Source: Zhengitettix transpicula (lineage: Eukaryota; Arthropoda; Insecta; Orthoptera; Tetrigidae). Taken from it: 64,000 nt of DNA. Position 1 is the first letter of the stretch. Each line of letters starts with the position of its first letter. The notes under the pieces are model-generated. The model had not been told where the DNA came from, searched no databases, and was given only the letters and a program-made list of their open reading frames with translations. Both the position numbers and the translations under genes were made by a program. The stretch covers positions 159,382,532-159,446,531 of the forward strand of contig CM073591.1 of assembly GCA_037074705.1 (NCBI GenBank), in the 5' to 3' direction. Of the stretch, positions 13,694 through 24,496 are shown one piece after another.

Positions 13694-13930
13694 TTAATAA
13701 GAAAGATAGTCAAATACAAGACAAAATAACTGATAATATAAATACCACACAACGTTTCTGTAATCCTTGTCCCTTTCTTCACGTGCTAAGAAGAACGTGG
13801 AGCGACATAACTGACCAGTGTAGTTGTATCGCTCTTAGCACCTGAAGATAGGAACAAGGGAAGCAGAAACGTTGTGTGGCACTTATACTATCTCTTATTT
13901 TGGCTGTATTTGGCTATATTCCTTATTATT
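13694..13930. mobile_element. Palindromic MITE family M1, copy b
   Basis: About 237 bases with inverted arms of roughly 70 bases: the left arm runs from TTAATAAGAAAGATAGTCAA through CCACACAACGTTTCTG, and the right arm is the inverse, ending near CCTTATTATTA. The centre contains complementary segments around CGACATAACTGACCAG. No open frame for a transposase is present, so it is non-autonomous. Confidence 0.8.
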
Positions 13931-14029
13931 AATTTTCAATCAGACGTTAATTTTTCATTCATAAAGTTATCTAATTAAATGATTACTAATGGATTAATTC
14001 ATAAAGTTTCCATTAAGTATTGATAGTAA

Positions 14030-14400
14030 ATTCATTATAAGTTATTACACAGTTTTGTACCGTCAGATTTCATATTTTATTATATTAAATTCTAGTCATT
14101 TTATGAATTTCAATATATTGCTATATTAAATTTTAAATGTTATTTAAATTTCCAGAGTTTGTGAAGTTGAATTGAAAATAAACCAAAAAGGAAAGTAAGT
14201 TTCATTTAACTCTTATTTCGAGGTTCGGTATAGAGCCCTGAGATATAAAATTGTAAAATTAGTCGCGGCAAAAATTTATATGATACGTGTTAGATAAACT
14301 TATTGAATAAATTTATTAAATCTTGTATTAAATAAAATTCTGTGTTATAATTTAATAATCAAGTCATTCAATATTAAGAATCCAAAATCTCTTAAAAATT
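14030..14400 (+). repeat. LTR-like unit, partial (right part)
   Basis: Contains TTTGTACCGTCAGATTTC at about 14053 and GAGGTTCGGTATAGAGCCCTGAGAT at about 14219 (quoted in parts: GAGCCCTGAGAT), followed by AGTCGCGGC. These are the right-half landmarks of units B and G. No TGT start or ATTACA end was found. Confidence 0.45.
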
Positions 14401-14422
14401 TAAACATTTTGATGAAAGTAAG

Positions 14423-14729
14423 TATCGAATTTTACGGACTATAAGACGCTACGGACTATTAGACGAATCTTAATTTTTAAAAAATATTTTTAATTTATAA
14501 CATTTTTACGATTTATATTATTATTAGATTACAAAGCCAGACTATTTATTGCTGCCAAACAGAGATAGGTTTCTCGCAGCATCGAATATATGGCCATTTT
14601 TAAGACTGACGGGAATTTTAAATCAGACACTGGAAATTTTTATATTAATTTCGAGTATAAGACGCACCTGAATTTTGGAGGCAATAATTTTAAGAAAAAA
14701 GTGCGTCTTATAGTCCGTAAAATACGGTA
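14423..14729. mobile_element. MITE with TTTTACGGACTATAAGACGC ends
   Basis: About 307 bases. The left end, TATCGAATTTTACGGACTAT then AAGACGC, and the inverted right end, TACCGTATTTTACGGACTAT then AAGACGC, match over about 27 bases with few differences. Secondary inverted copies of TATAAGACGC lie further in. No transposase. The superfamily was not assigned. Confidence 0.8.
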
Positions 14730-15800
14730 TTACATTACATTACTAAGTTTTAGTAATTTAGTTTCATGTTGTTATTATATTAATTGGTTCACAACTGTGG
14801 GTAAAGCAAATTAAAATTAAAATAATTTTATAACATCAATTTGGTTATTACGTTTTGTTCCATATGTTATTCGCCGATTTTGCGAACGTTTCAGATTTTT
14901 CTCTGAAGATGCCAGCGTTTATTGTCTCACTTTTTTCTAAAAATACATTGTTGCTCATCGAGTTCTCAATGCTTCTCAAACAACAATACAGAAAATAAAT
15001 AATAAAATTTTTTCGACATTTATTCAAGCATGAAAAAAAAATTAATTTATTTTATTTTATTTATTTAAATAAATGTAATCAATTCTACATCTTTTTACCA
15101 ATAAATTAGCGGAAGGGTTATCTTTGGAGAATGAAACAATTGACGCATTGAAATTTTCCATCCTTGTTTTCATCTAAAAAAAACAAGAGATCGTTTTTTA
15201 TTCTTCTGTTTTCAACTTCTGAAACGCTATGACATGCTTTTTGGTGACCAAGAAATTTATAGATAAGCACGCTCCCAACAGAATCATTCGATGTTTTGTA
15301 AAGTATATTAAACATAATCCAAAAGTTATAAAGCGGCACGAAAATTGAGATTAAGCTACAAAGTGTCCCGTAACGGTTATAACTCAACAAGTTTCCAGGT
15401 AGACATCAACAAACTATGAACGCGGGCGGACATTCTGGTCCTCCATTTTCCCCATCGCGGAAGCTGATCGGGTCAACCAACAGTTCTTCCAGGTCATCAT
15501 CGCCAGGACGGATTGCAGATACTGAGATACTGAGGTACTGAGTGGTGACTCATAAAACACGAGATACGATTAATAAAGTGAAGTGGTGAAAACATTAACC
15601 AGCGCGAGTACACGAAAAAGAGAATTATTTGAATAATAAATTGAGTTGGGCGTACTGTTTGTTGTTGTTTTTTGCTTGGTTATTTTTATGATTAGTTAAT
15701 ATGGTTTTTGTTGGGCATTGCCATCAATCGGCCGCCGAAAGAATTACTTTCATTTCACAGGTAATGCCAACCTAGTAAAATAAAAACCACTAATATTGTA

Positions 15801-15889
15801 CAATATATTGTTCTCAGAGCTTTTAGTCGTCGAAACGTTGCGTTCTACAATTATGCAAAACCCGGTTGAGCTCCGAGAACAATATATTG
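15801..15889. repeat. 89-bp inverted repeat (family R4), copy a
   Basis: Ends CAATATATTGTTCTCAGAGC and, inverted, CAATATATTGTTCTCGGAGC: 21-base arms with one mismatch. The core TTTTAGTCGTCGAAACGTTG plus CGTTCTACAATTATGCAAAA recurs nearly identically, inverted, at 20536-20610. Confidence 0.85.
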
Positions 15890-16187
15890 AACAACTGCAC
15901 CGGGAAAGGCTTCAATCTTTGACTAATATTGTATTTTTTTGAACTGTGATTAATAGTGTTGATGGGTGCGGTTGGCATCAGCGTCTGCCGCACAACTTAT
16001 TTCTAAAACAGAGTTAAATTTCATTACTGATATGTTTTTTGTTGTGAATGCGTTAAATTGTTAAAATAAATACTTCAAATTGAAAATTGATGGTACATTG
16101 TTTTTGTTTTGTGTGTGTCAATTCCGAAAAACCTATACTATATGCTCTATCGGCTGAGCAGGCTAATTCAGCTATCTTTATAAGATA

Positions 16188-17651
16188 CTAGCTGGGTGCC
16201 CGACGTTACCCGAGATGTCATTTATCCATAACCCCCGATATGACTCCAATATCGTTTGCTTTTGCGCTATTTTTATGTAACGCTCCTCGAACCCTATCGC
16301 TAAATGTGCTCACCTCCCATGCCGAATGGGGTTCAAGTCATTGACCAAATATATCGGTCGTTTTTACAGTGTAGAAGCTGACCACCCGCACAAATGTGCG
16401 ATAATCAAAAAGTATTTATTCCATGCAAGAACCGGCCGATTACATTGTCTGAAAATTTCTATCTCAGCCCATCACTTCCCAAACCTGTCGCGTTACCCAA
16501 GTGTCACAATTAGACTTAGCGAAATTCATAGTCTCTGAATTGCTTCTAATCTCGGTTGTTTTTGCGTTTTTTTTTATTTAACGTGCCTCCACCCCACTCC
16601 TAAACTTTCTCCCCTCACAGGGGTTGAAATTACACACAAACAACATCGGTATAAAAACTATAAAAGTCACTAACCCCAGGAAGTAATTATTTAACGCAAA
16701 TATCGACCGTTTAACATGTTTGAAAATTTCCACCCCCGAACACTCGCGCTTGGGGGACTTAAACGGCACGTTGAATGTTATAATTAAACTCAGTGACAAC
16801 TATAACCCCGAATTCGACTCCAATCTCGATAGTTTCTGCTTTCCTTTTATGTAAGGCACTCCACGCCCACACTTAAAGGTGCACCCCTCCCAGGCCGGAA
16901 AGGGGTTGAAATTATACACAGAGAATATGTAGAGAAATTTTATGAATCTCATTTATGCCGAAATATATTTATTCGAAGCAAAAATTGGTCGGTTAATATG
17001 TTTGGAAATTTCCTCCCTCGCCCAACTCCGCCAGGTCCCTCACACCCCTGCACACCATCACCAAACCCTAGTGCATTTCCAACGTTGTCATAAATACATT
17101 CACCTATACCCATAACTCTGATTTTACTCGAGTCTGACCCCTAAAAATATTTATCCGACTAAAATATCGGCTGTTTTAGCATGTTTTTAAATATTTCCTC
17201 CCCCGCTTCTGGGGTCGTAGACGCGTATCACCCTAACAGTGTTTCTTTCCTGGTCGCAAAGAACACGTTTACGAAATTTGGTGAAATTTGCCCCACTGGT
17301 GTAGATTTGTATTCTCCATCCCAAACCCTAAGGGTGCCCTTTTCCCAGGACGTAGGGGATGAAAATTATATTCATCGGTAGAAACACTACCAATATATTT
17401 GATCCCTAAAAATATTTATCCAACTAAAATATCGGCTGTTTTAGCATGTTAAAATATTTCAACCCCCGTCCACTCCCGCTTCTGGGGTGTTAGACGCGTA
17501 TCACCTCAATTGTGTTTCTTTCCTGGTCGCAAAGAACACGTGTACGAAATTTGGTGAAATTTGCTCCACCGGTGTAGATTTCTATAAGGAACATACAAAT
17601 ATACAAACAAACAAACATACATACATACATACATACAAACACTCATTTTTA
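16188..17651 (+). mobile_element. Modular repeat family R2, near-complete copy
   Basis: Starts CTAGCTGGGTGCCCGACGTT and ends in an (ACAT/ACAA)n-rich tail at about 17590-17645. It is flanked by identical TTTATAAGATA at 16177-16187 and 17652-17662, which may be a target duplication or part of the element end. The inside is a chain of related modules, each with a 'gactccaat..cg' segment, a Pro-rich-looking ACCCC tract and GGGGTTGAAATTA. A 175-base module at 17136-17310 is repeated at 17401-17585. The first 150 bases match the inverted end of the 61.4-kb copy at roughly 90% by eye. No long open frame, so it looks non-autonomous; the microsatellite tail points to retroposition rather than cut-and-paste. 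Confidence 0.75.
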
Positions 17652-17727
17652 TTTATAAGATAACTAAAGGTCGTACGAAGTTTTTATCATACGTTCTTAA
17701 TTTTGAAGAAATACGGTCTTTAGAGTG

Positions 17728-17782
<55 letters not shown>
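17728..17782. repeat. (AT)n microsatellite
   Basis: AT repeats with one AC interruption near 17740, about 180 bases below the Kazal exon and within the intron. Confidence 0.95.
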
Positions 17783-17787
<5 letters not shown>

Positions 17788-17963
17788 TTAATTTTGTTTC
17801 TGTTTATACAAAGTACGAAGAATATCAGCCTATTTGTATTCTGATGCACTAACTTCAATCATATATAATTTAAGTAAATGTAGTGTCGTGGCGTATCTCT
17901 TGTAACGGTTACGATTTATAAGAATGTAGCGTCTCATACAACATATTAAAGAGTATTTCATAC

Positions 17964-18194
17964 CGGGAGATGTGGGACTGTGGCTGCAGGCTAGGGAGTG
18001 GTCGACAGCGATTGGCCGTCGCTGGAGACACGCAGCTCTGTGCAGTTCGCAGTGGTTGTCGTAAAGTCGCTCGTCCGTGCCACACACGGGCTTGAAGTGT
18101 CTCGGACAGCGCTTTTGGCACTCGCACACTGGCCTGCCGCCTTCGTCCAGGTGACACTCCCGTCCTTTGCCGCAGAAGTGAACGAGGCAGGGAT
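17964..18194 (-). CDS. FSTL5: Follistatin-related protein (FSTL4/5-like), Kazal-domain exon
   Basis: Internal exon of 231 bases. The acceptor is acgttttcag above 18194 and the donor is CCCG|GTATGA below 17964. It starts with two bases of a split codon, then PCLVHFCGKGRECHLDE, a short follistatin-type Cys segment, followed by a Kazal domain: CECQKRCPRHFKPVCGTD, then ERLYDNHCELHRAACL, ending near DHSLAC. The PVCGTD and YDNHCELHRAACL motifs and the cysteine spacing are diagnostic of follistatin-like Kazal modules and especially of FSTL1/4/5-type proteins. The exon ends in phase 1 and joins in frame to 6428-6582 across an 11.4-kb intron. Shadow open frames exist here in two other minus frames and on the plus strand; only this frame shows the domain. 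The product is expected to be secreted. The local GC content is clearly above that of the surrounding intron. Confidence 0.93.
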
Positions 18195-19252
18195 CTGAAA
18201 ACGTAACATTTTGAGCTGAACGTTAGTGGACAGTTGAGTTGTCACAGATACTACAAAGCGAACACATTTACAACTTGAATTGGGTTCGGAAGTATAGAAA
18301 TTGCTATCTGGTCGTGCAGGAAATAGGGAAGGAACATTTAATTGGGAAACGTTTTCACATTGTTTCGACGTAAGCATGAGAAAATTGCATACGGATTCTC
18401 ACATGTTTCAAGAAACCCATTGGTGGAGGAGCATCGGAATGCAGTAATACATAAATTTTAAAAAAATTCTATCATTGAAAAACTTACTTGTAACTGTTTT
18501 AAACAGTACTAATATTTTGAGTAATTGGAGAATTGTCTATACAGTGCAATGCCAGATTGTTTCATCGATGTGATACAGCGATAATTGAAAAGACATTAAT
18601 CACAATTCCAATAAAATATTTAACTGTTGGCGTTATTTTCGAATGAGGAATGAAAATTTTTACAAATTAATCTAAGACCGGATGTCATCATTACTGGACA
18701 AAGATATAATTATTTTTTTCTCGTCACATAACAAACTGCACTTCGATATTGTGGAAAGAGTCATTTAACACAAATTATAGGACTAGTTAAGAAACAAATA
18801 TTTCTATGTTTAAATTTAATTTCACTCCTTTTAGCTTTATAAGGTTAACTTGGAATTTTTTAAATACCTTTGACAGTTTTTTGCCAATTTGTATTTATTT
18901 TTACATTTTCTATTGAACTTTCCAACTGGGTTAGAAAATGAGACGATTAATACAAAGAACTACCATTACAATGGTGTTACTGATAAAAAGTTAGGCTGAA
19001 ACAAAATCTTAAAACTGATCGAAACATAGTGAAGATTCCTGTAATTCAAAACAACAATTTGCAATACTATGCAAATTGCCGATTGATACATAAATTCAAT
19101 TCACTTAAATTGTAATTCAACTCAAACAAAAATATTACCATAGTAAGGACGCCTTAAACTCTATACTGACCACGAATTTTTACGAGGAAACATGTTAGTA
19201 AAATATTGAAGGAGACAATTGTCGTGAAATGCAAACATACAAATTACTATAT

Positions 19253-20125
19253 TGTAATACTAATAAGAGCCCAGTAATGATTTTAATAATTGGATTGTTG
19301 GTGGTGCCAATCCTTCAAAGACGACAATGGGTAGGATAGCTTTGTCGTGAGTCGCTAGGACTGTCTGAAAGCAGTTGGTCGGTTGTTGTGGACTAGTGAG
19401 GAAATCAGAATCTGGGAGCGGAGAACGAACAGCGTGGCCAGAGTATAAATTCAACCGAGAAAGTTACAAGTTTTTTTAGAATCCATGTATAAAGTTTGGA
19501 CAGCGAGATACTTTTAAAAAACTGCAAAGAGTAATCAAATGTTTAGCGCCACATTAAGATTCCTACGCGTAATGAGATCATCATCATTTTTCCACATAAA
19601 TACAATGCGTAACAATATGTCTGACTAAGGATCCGGAGGTGAAGTAGATCCAGTTTCCGGAGGAAAATTCAACAACTACGACCGTGTGTTTGACAATCAA
19701 GTGTAGAGTAAGTGTTTTATGGCCTATTAGCATAAATTGTGAGCTCGAGCCCAAGAATCTAAGTCTGGTACCAGCAGAACACTTTTTAAGTAGAAACCAA
19801 GTTAATTACGTTTGTAAACGATAGTTAAAGGTATTCGTCAGATTTCGTTCGACTCGTTTTGGTTTTGATTGTTAATTTATAATTGTGTAACATAAATATA
19901 TAAATATAAAGTGTTTTCTTCTTCGAAGGCCCGACTAAATTCTAAATAAAATTTTGATTGTTTAATTTTGATTTGTTATTACATAAAATGTCGCCTCAAT
20001 GTAGGGCAAATTAATTGTATCAATTAATAAATAAATTTTGTTTGTTAACTATTTAATCGTTTAATTAATTATTAAGCCGCTATTTGTAATTTATTAAATA
20101 TAAATGGCAATACTTTAAAGGAATA
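19253..20125 (+). mobile_element. LTR-like unit D, degraded right end
   Basis: Starts TGTAATACTAATAAGAGCCC directly after 'tactatat'. It parallels unit J: GGATTGTTGGTGGT near the start, 'agcccaagaatct' and TCTGGTACCAGCAGAACAC (about 19765-19783), then TCGTCAGATTTCGTTC at about 19836 and GAAGGCCCGA at about 19925. The right end has decayed before an (AT)n tract at 20123-20145. Confidence 0.5.
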
Positions 20126-20533
20126 TATGTATATATATATATATATGAAAGACCTAAAGGCAAGAGTCAGAAAATTACATACGAAAAGTATGAATAAATA
20201 AATGGCCATCAATTATAAAAAATTAATAATTGAAAAAGCGATTACTGCAGTAAAAAATGTTTTCTTTTGGACTTTAAGGCAAGGTTCTTTATTGTAATGT
20301 ACTAGAAAATTGTAATTACAGATAAAAATATAATATACAAAACTTAATTGGAATATATAGTGACAATTAAAAAATTACATAATTAATAAACGTATAAATT
20401 TTAATAAAAAATTAATAATAATAAATATGCATAAATATTGCTAATAAATTACAAAACTAAGACTCGTAGTATAATAATATAAACTATTCGTCTGATACAA
20501 TAAATGAGTACCTTATAGAGTAAAATGTGTTTG

Positions 20534-20635
20534 ATCAATATATTGTTCTCGGAGTTCAATCGGGTTTTGCATAATTGTAGAACGCAACGTTTCGACGACT
20601 AAAAGCTCTGTCGTCATCTTCTAGGCGAAGAGTAA
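20534..20635 (-). mobile_element. Retroposed fragment (family R4), copy b, with 13-bp target duplication
   Basis: 102 bases bounded by identical TAAAATGTGTTTG at 20521-20533 and 20636-20648. On the minus strand it reads CTAGAAGATGACGACAGAGC, then TTTTAGTCGTCGAAACGTTG, and continues like copy a for about 75 bases. A 13-bp duplication and a ragged end suggest target-primed retroposition. The GACGAC...GTCGTC hairpin before GAAACGTTG is a pattern seen near the ends of Penelope-like and some LINE elements; that link is inference. Confidence 0.7.
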
Positions 20636-22167
20636 TAAAATGTGTTTGTTTTAATGATTTAATTTGTTATCTAACTAAGTTTTTAAGATTTGATTTAAGC
20701 ACCATCAATGCTTATTTCCAGTCTTCAATTCCACTTGATTATTTGTTCAGGTACAATAACACCTCACTTGTACTGTTTTCACCGTATATTTTACCCTATA
20801 ATATTAATTTATATTTAGAAATTAGAAAAGCTAAAGTTAACATTTCATTCAGTTAAATGAATGGAGTTTAAAATTAATTCTGACATCCTCCAATTAATCT
20901 CGTGTTCGTTAGTGTTGTTAAAACTTCAGCATTCATTGTACAACATTCCAGCAATGTAAAACAGTATTTCTTTTACTCTTGGCTCTTATACGGCAGGTTA
21001 AACGATTTCTTTCGATGGAGAATCCTGGTAATGAGGCCGTTTGGTATTCAGGCCGCCTGCCTTTAACACTGCCTCGTGAATTCTCCTTTAAATTAAGAGA
21101 TACAGAGAACCGCGGCGATTTCTTGCGCCTCTCTCAATTTAGATTTATTTGCGGAATGGCCTGTGGAGGCAGAGGAACTCAACTCCTTCAAACCTAAACC
21201 TCACGCTGTATTTATTATTGCTGACAATTTTAACGAGCAGCTTGGTTTGACATAATACGGTTCTGCTTGGCAGAGATTTTCTAAGGAAATGTATTTCAAG
21301 TAAATTAAAGCACTTCTGTAAATTTTCAGAATTGGTATACGCGTTGTATGAAACTTCCTTGCGAAATGCAGAACATTCTGTGCCACACACCCTTGTGAAG
21401 TTTCAAGCATTTTCTTTAGATATTACAGTTGGAGAATAAAATTTATTTGGTTACTAATGTGTATTTATATTTATATTGCAGTTAATCACATTAAAAATAA
21501 TCTGACTTTCATTGTGGAAATATTGATTGAATTAAAAGAGCAATTTGTGTGATGGAAATGGAAATTCTTTGAAATTTATTTTGAGGAAATTGTGTTAAAT
21601 AAGTCTCTGGAAAGAGAAATCGTGTAGCTAGAGATTAACGACGAGAGAGGTTATTTCTGTCTTGTCGGATTCGTAAATTCATCATATTGGAAGAATTTTT
21701 CTAAATGTTATTGAAGTAAATGCATAAATAGCATTATAATATTAATTTAGTCGTATACAAAATTAAAAATCCAAGTAACAGTCTCGATTTAAAATATTTA
21801 TTGGGTTAGGAGCTTTAAAGTAATTTTAATATATTAATACATTCAAGGAACTTATAATAGATAGTTTTAAATTAAAAGCCCGATGGCGTTTAGTTACCCA
21901 GGAGGGGTGCAAGCTTGAAACAACCAATCACAATGCTTGAAATGCAATTCCGAACAATAGCGGTGTTTTCTGTTTTCCTGAGCTACGCAAATCATATGCG
22001 GTACGTAGTATCGGTCCGGGCGAGATGACTTCTAGTTTAAAACGGACTATAGTTGGCATTATTACGTTAATTTAGTAGTTTTCAATTTATGCAATACACC
22101 AGAATAATATTAACCTAAATCGTTTTCTTAATTTAACAAAAGTATTTCTATTAATATTTATACATAT

Positions 22168-23334
22168 TGTAGTAATTGGTAATTAAGGCATTGTTCTAAT
22201 TGAAAAGTTGAATTGTAGAGGACTCATTATTGGTGGATACAGCGGACGCCGCAACAAACAGGCAATGCAAAAAAAGTATTGTTGATCGGTCGAGAAGGTT
22301 TTACGCGCTCAAAATTTACGAGACGAATGAACAGTTGGGCAACTGACAGCAAGTAGAACAGAGTAAAAGAACGAACAGTTGGGCAACGGACAGCAAGTAG
22401 AACAGAGTAAAAGAATGAACAGTTGGGCAACGGACAGCAAGTAGAACAGAGTAAAAGAACGAACAGTTGGGCAGCGGACCGCAAGTAGAACAGAGTAAAA
22501 GAACGAACAGTTGGGCAGTAAACGGCGAGATGTACAGATTAAAATTCTAATTCACGAAAACTTGAACAATCTTTGTCAGTCAGCAGTGAAGACTGAAAGG
22601 TCTAATTTAAAGAACGAGAAAGTGTTCCAGTAACCAGTACGCTGTTATATCAAAAATGCAGAAACTGAACTAGTCTTCAGTCAACAGACAAAACTAATGA
22701 AGTGCATTTTCAACAAAAATCCACGAGACCTACAAATCCAGGTTGCAGTAAATCATCGAGAATCGACAAATTTATTTTAAACCAATTAACAAACTACGCT
22801 AATTATAGTCTGTGAACATTTAGAGTCTGTGAGTACTTAGAATCAGTGATATCCCCAAAATTGTGCACGAAAAGTTAAAATGAGACCTGGGCTGCTGTAA
22901 GTAGAAAGAAAACTTTAAAATCATTGTAAACCACGTTTAAAAGATAAACGTCAGATCGTTCTTTAATTATCGATAAAATGAGATTTTTAATTATTCAGAT
23001 CATTCTTTATTTCTTGATAAAAATTGAAATTGTTTAAATTCAATCATTGGTATTATTTCTTCAGCAACAAATTTCGTCTATGTTCAGATGCATTGATTCC
23101 CATATAAAGCAAATATAATTTTTGTGATTTTGATTATATAAATTCTGCCATTATCAAACCCAGTTCAAGACCCTGAGATCCCAAATATTTTGTGATTTGA
23201 ATACTTGTTTTAAAATTGTTAATAAATCTTGTTTAATAGTTTTCACGTAATAGTTCTTTTCATTTAAAAACGCCACATAGTTCATATCATGAATTATTGT
23301 CAAAAGATGCAAGCTATTGATATAAATTATTACA
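22168..23334 (+). mobile_element. LTR-like unit E with internal tandem array
   Basis: 1167 bases from TGTAGTAATTGGTAATTAAG to AAATTATTACA, followed by ATATAT. Carries the family landmark TATCAAACCCAGTTCAAGAC with CCTGAGAT after it (about 23153-23180), and is lengthened by a 44-base tandem repeat at 22327-22520. Confidence 0.6.
22327..22520 (+). repeat. 44-bp tandem repeat, about 4.4 copies
   Basis: Units start at 22327, 22371, 22415, 22459 and (partial) 22503, exactly 44 bases apart. Each reads ACGAACAGTTGGGCAACGGA followed by CAGCAAGTAGAACAGAGTAA and AAGA, with only a few substitutions. The 85-residue minus-strand open frame crossing it is a by-product. Confidence 0.93.
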
Positions 23335-23844
23335 ATATATAATTTTAATCTGGTAGTTCATTACATAAAATCTTAGTATGAAAGGAAAAAAGGTGGACCG
23401 TTAGAAGGATTGAAAAGATGGTTGAAAAGGTGAGATTGAAAAAGAGAAAACGAGAAATGTTAGGGGAATAAACCAGGAGTGAGAAGTGATTATTCCATTT
23501 ATAAAGAAATTTAAACAGCGCCAGTCATCATCCTACTACTTTGACACGAGGACGACGCAATCATTCAGGGTTAACGAAAGCAGTAAGACTGGATGGATTG
23601 CCTAACTGGCTCGTCAGTACGACACGTCAAGTAAATATAAATATTTTTTTGTGAAAATTGACAAGTACAGAGATTTTAATTAATAATTCTTTATTAGCCG
23701 CGGAATCCTTAATCGCAATAAATATTTTTTATATTGATTTATTTACAATAGCATCAAAAGCTCACGTTATTAGCGACTCAGAAAGAGAACTAATTTTTCC
23801 TTGTCGGGGGACTGATTAGACGAGAGTTTTTCTAAAGCAAACAA

Positions 23845-23935
23845 ACATCCATGCCCTCGCCGGGATTCGAAACCGGGACCGTTGTGATGCGAGTCAGTCA
23901 CGCTAACCACTACACCTCAGGAGGTCAATAAATAA
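23845..23935 (-). mobile_element. tRNA-derived SINE, head region
   Basis: On the minus strand: A-box-like GTGTAGTGGTTAGCG (23915-23901) and B-box-like GGTTTCGAATCC (23874-23863), about 27 bases apart, then GGCATGGATGTTTGT. The B box has one extra T and the acceptor ends do not pair, so it is not a functional tRNA gene. The tail start, CATGGATGTTTGT, is shared with the SINE at 32.5 kb. Confidence 0.75.
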
Positions 23936-24251
23936 CGTGTGACAGTATATGCCTTCTTTTGTTATTCGAGGTTTAGATAAAATTTTCAAAAAATTTACTC
24001 GGGTAAAAATATTAAATAGATAGTTTAAGTTAAAATTTTGTTGTTTTTTTCAAAATAACCTCGCCCTACCCAATAATATCATAAAATTAGATTTTATAAA
24101 CAAGTAACGCCAGAATAATTATTTTTGGAAACTTTTATTCCACATGAAATTGAAGAGTATAACATTTACTCTGATTTATAGATTTCTTAGCGTGTGTCGA
24201 GCCAAATGGCCACAAATAACCATATGTTGCGTTTGTGAACTAAACTCTTTT

Positions 24252-24496
24252 TAATAAGAAGAAAAAAAGCCAAATACAGACAAAAGAAGTGATGATATAA
24301 ATACCACACAACGTTTCTGGAAGCCTTGTTTCTTTCATCAGGTATAGAAAATATGTAAGTGCCGAGAGAGACACAACTGCACTAGCCATTTGGCAAAGAT
24401 CAATAACATGAAGAAGGGAAAAAGCCTTCCAGAAACGTTGTGTGGGATTTATATTATCACTTCTTTTGTCCGTACTTGGCTACATTTCTTATTATA
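24252..24496. mobile_element. Palindromic MITE family M1, copy c
   Basis: About 245 bases. The left arm TAATAAGAAG...AGCCAAATACAGACAAAAG continues to CCACACAACGTTTCTGGAAG; the right arm repeats this inverted and ends at CTTATTATA. The arms agree closely over about 70 bases, making this the best preserved copy. The segment beyond the right arm, TTTTCAATCAGACGT, also follows copy b, so the repeat may extend further on that side. Confidence 0.82.

Larger units (their letters stand above)
6583..17963 (-). other. FSTL-like intron between Kazal and linker exons
   Basis: An 11.4-kb intron with GT at 17963-17962 and CAG at 6585-6583. It holds two tandem LTR-like units (9444-11454), a foldback-like element (12031-13199), two MITEs (13694-13930 and 14423-14729), a short inverted repeat (15801-15889) and a modular repeat (16188-17651). 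Nothing recognisable was found at 6583-9440 apart from AT-rich sequence. Confidence 0.75.

Noticed and set aside
15118..15390. Minus-strand 90-residue frame containing an EF-hand-like DENKDGKF segment, inside the FSTL-like intron
   Set aside because: Only one loop-like match with no flanking helices of the family, no plausible splice sites in phase, and a low-complexity surrounding; chance is the simplest explanation.
16578..16799. 73-residue minus-strand frame
   Set aside because: Shadow of the modular R2 repeat; the same occurs in the 60-kb copy with different frames open.
22227..22484. 85-residue minus-strand frame with repeated CCPLPNCSFFYSVLLAVR segments
   Set aside because: It is the translation of the 44-bp tandem repeat inside an LTR-like unit, not a gene.
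23845..23935. Possible tRNA gene on the minus strand
   Set aside because: A and B boxes are present but the T loop has an extra base, the T stem does not pair fully and no acceptor stem forms; it fits a tRNA-derived SINE.
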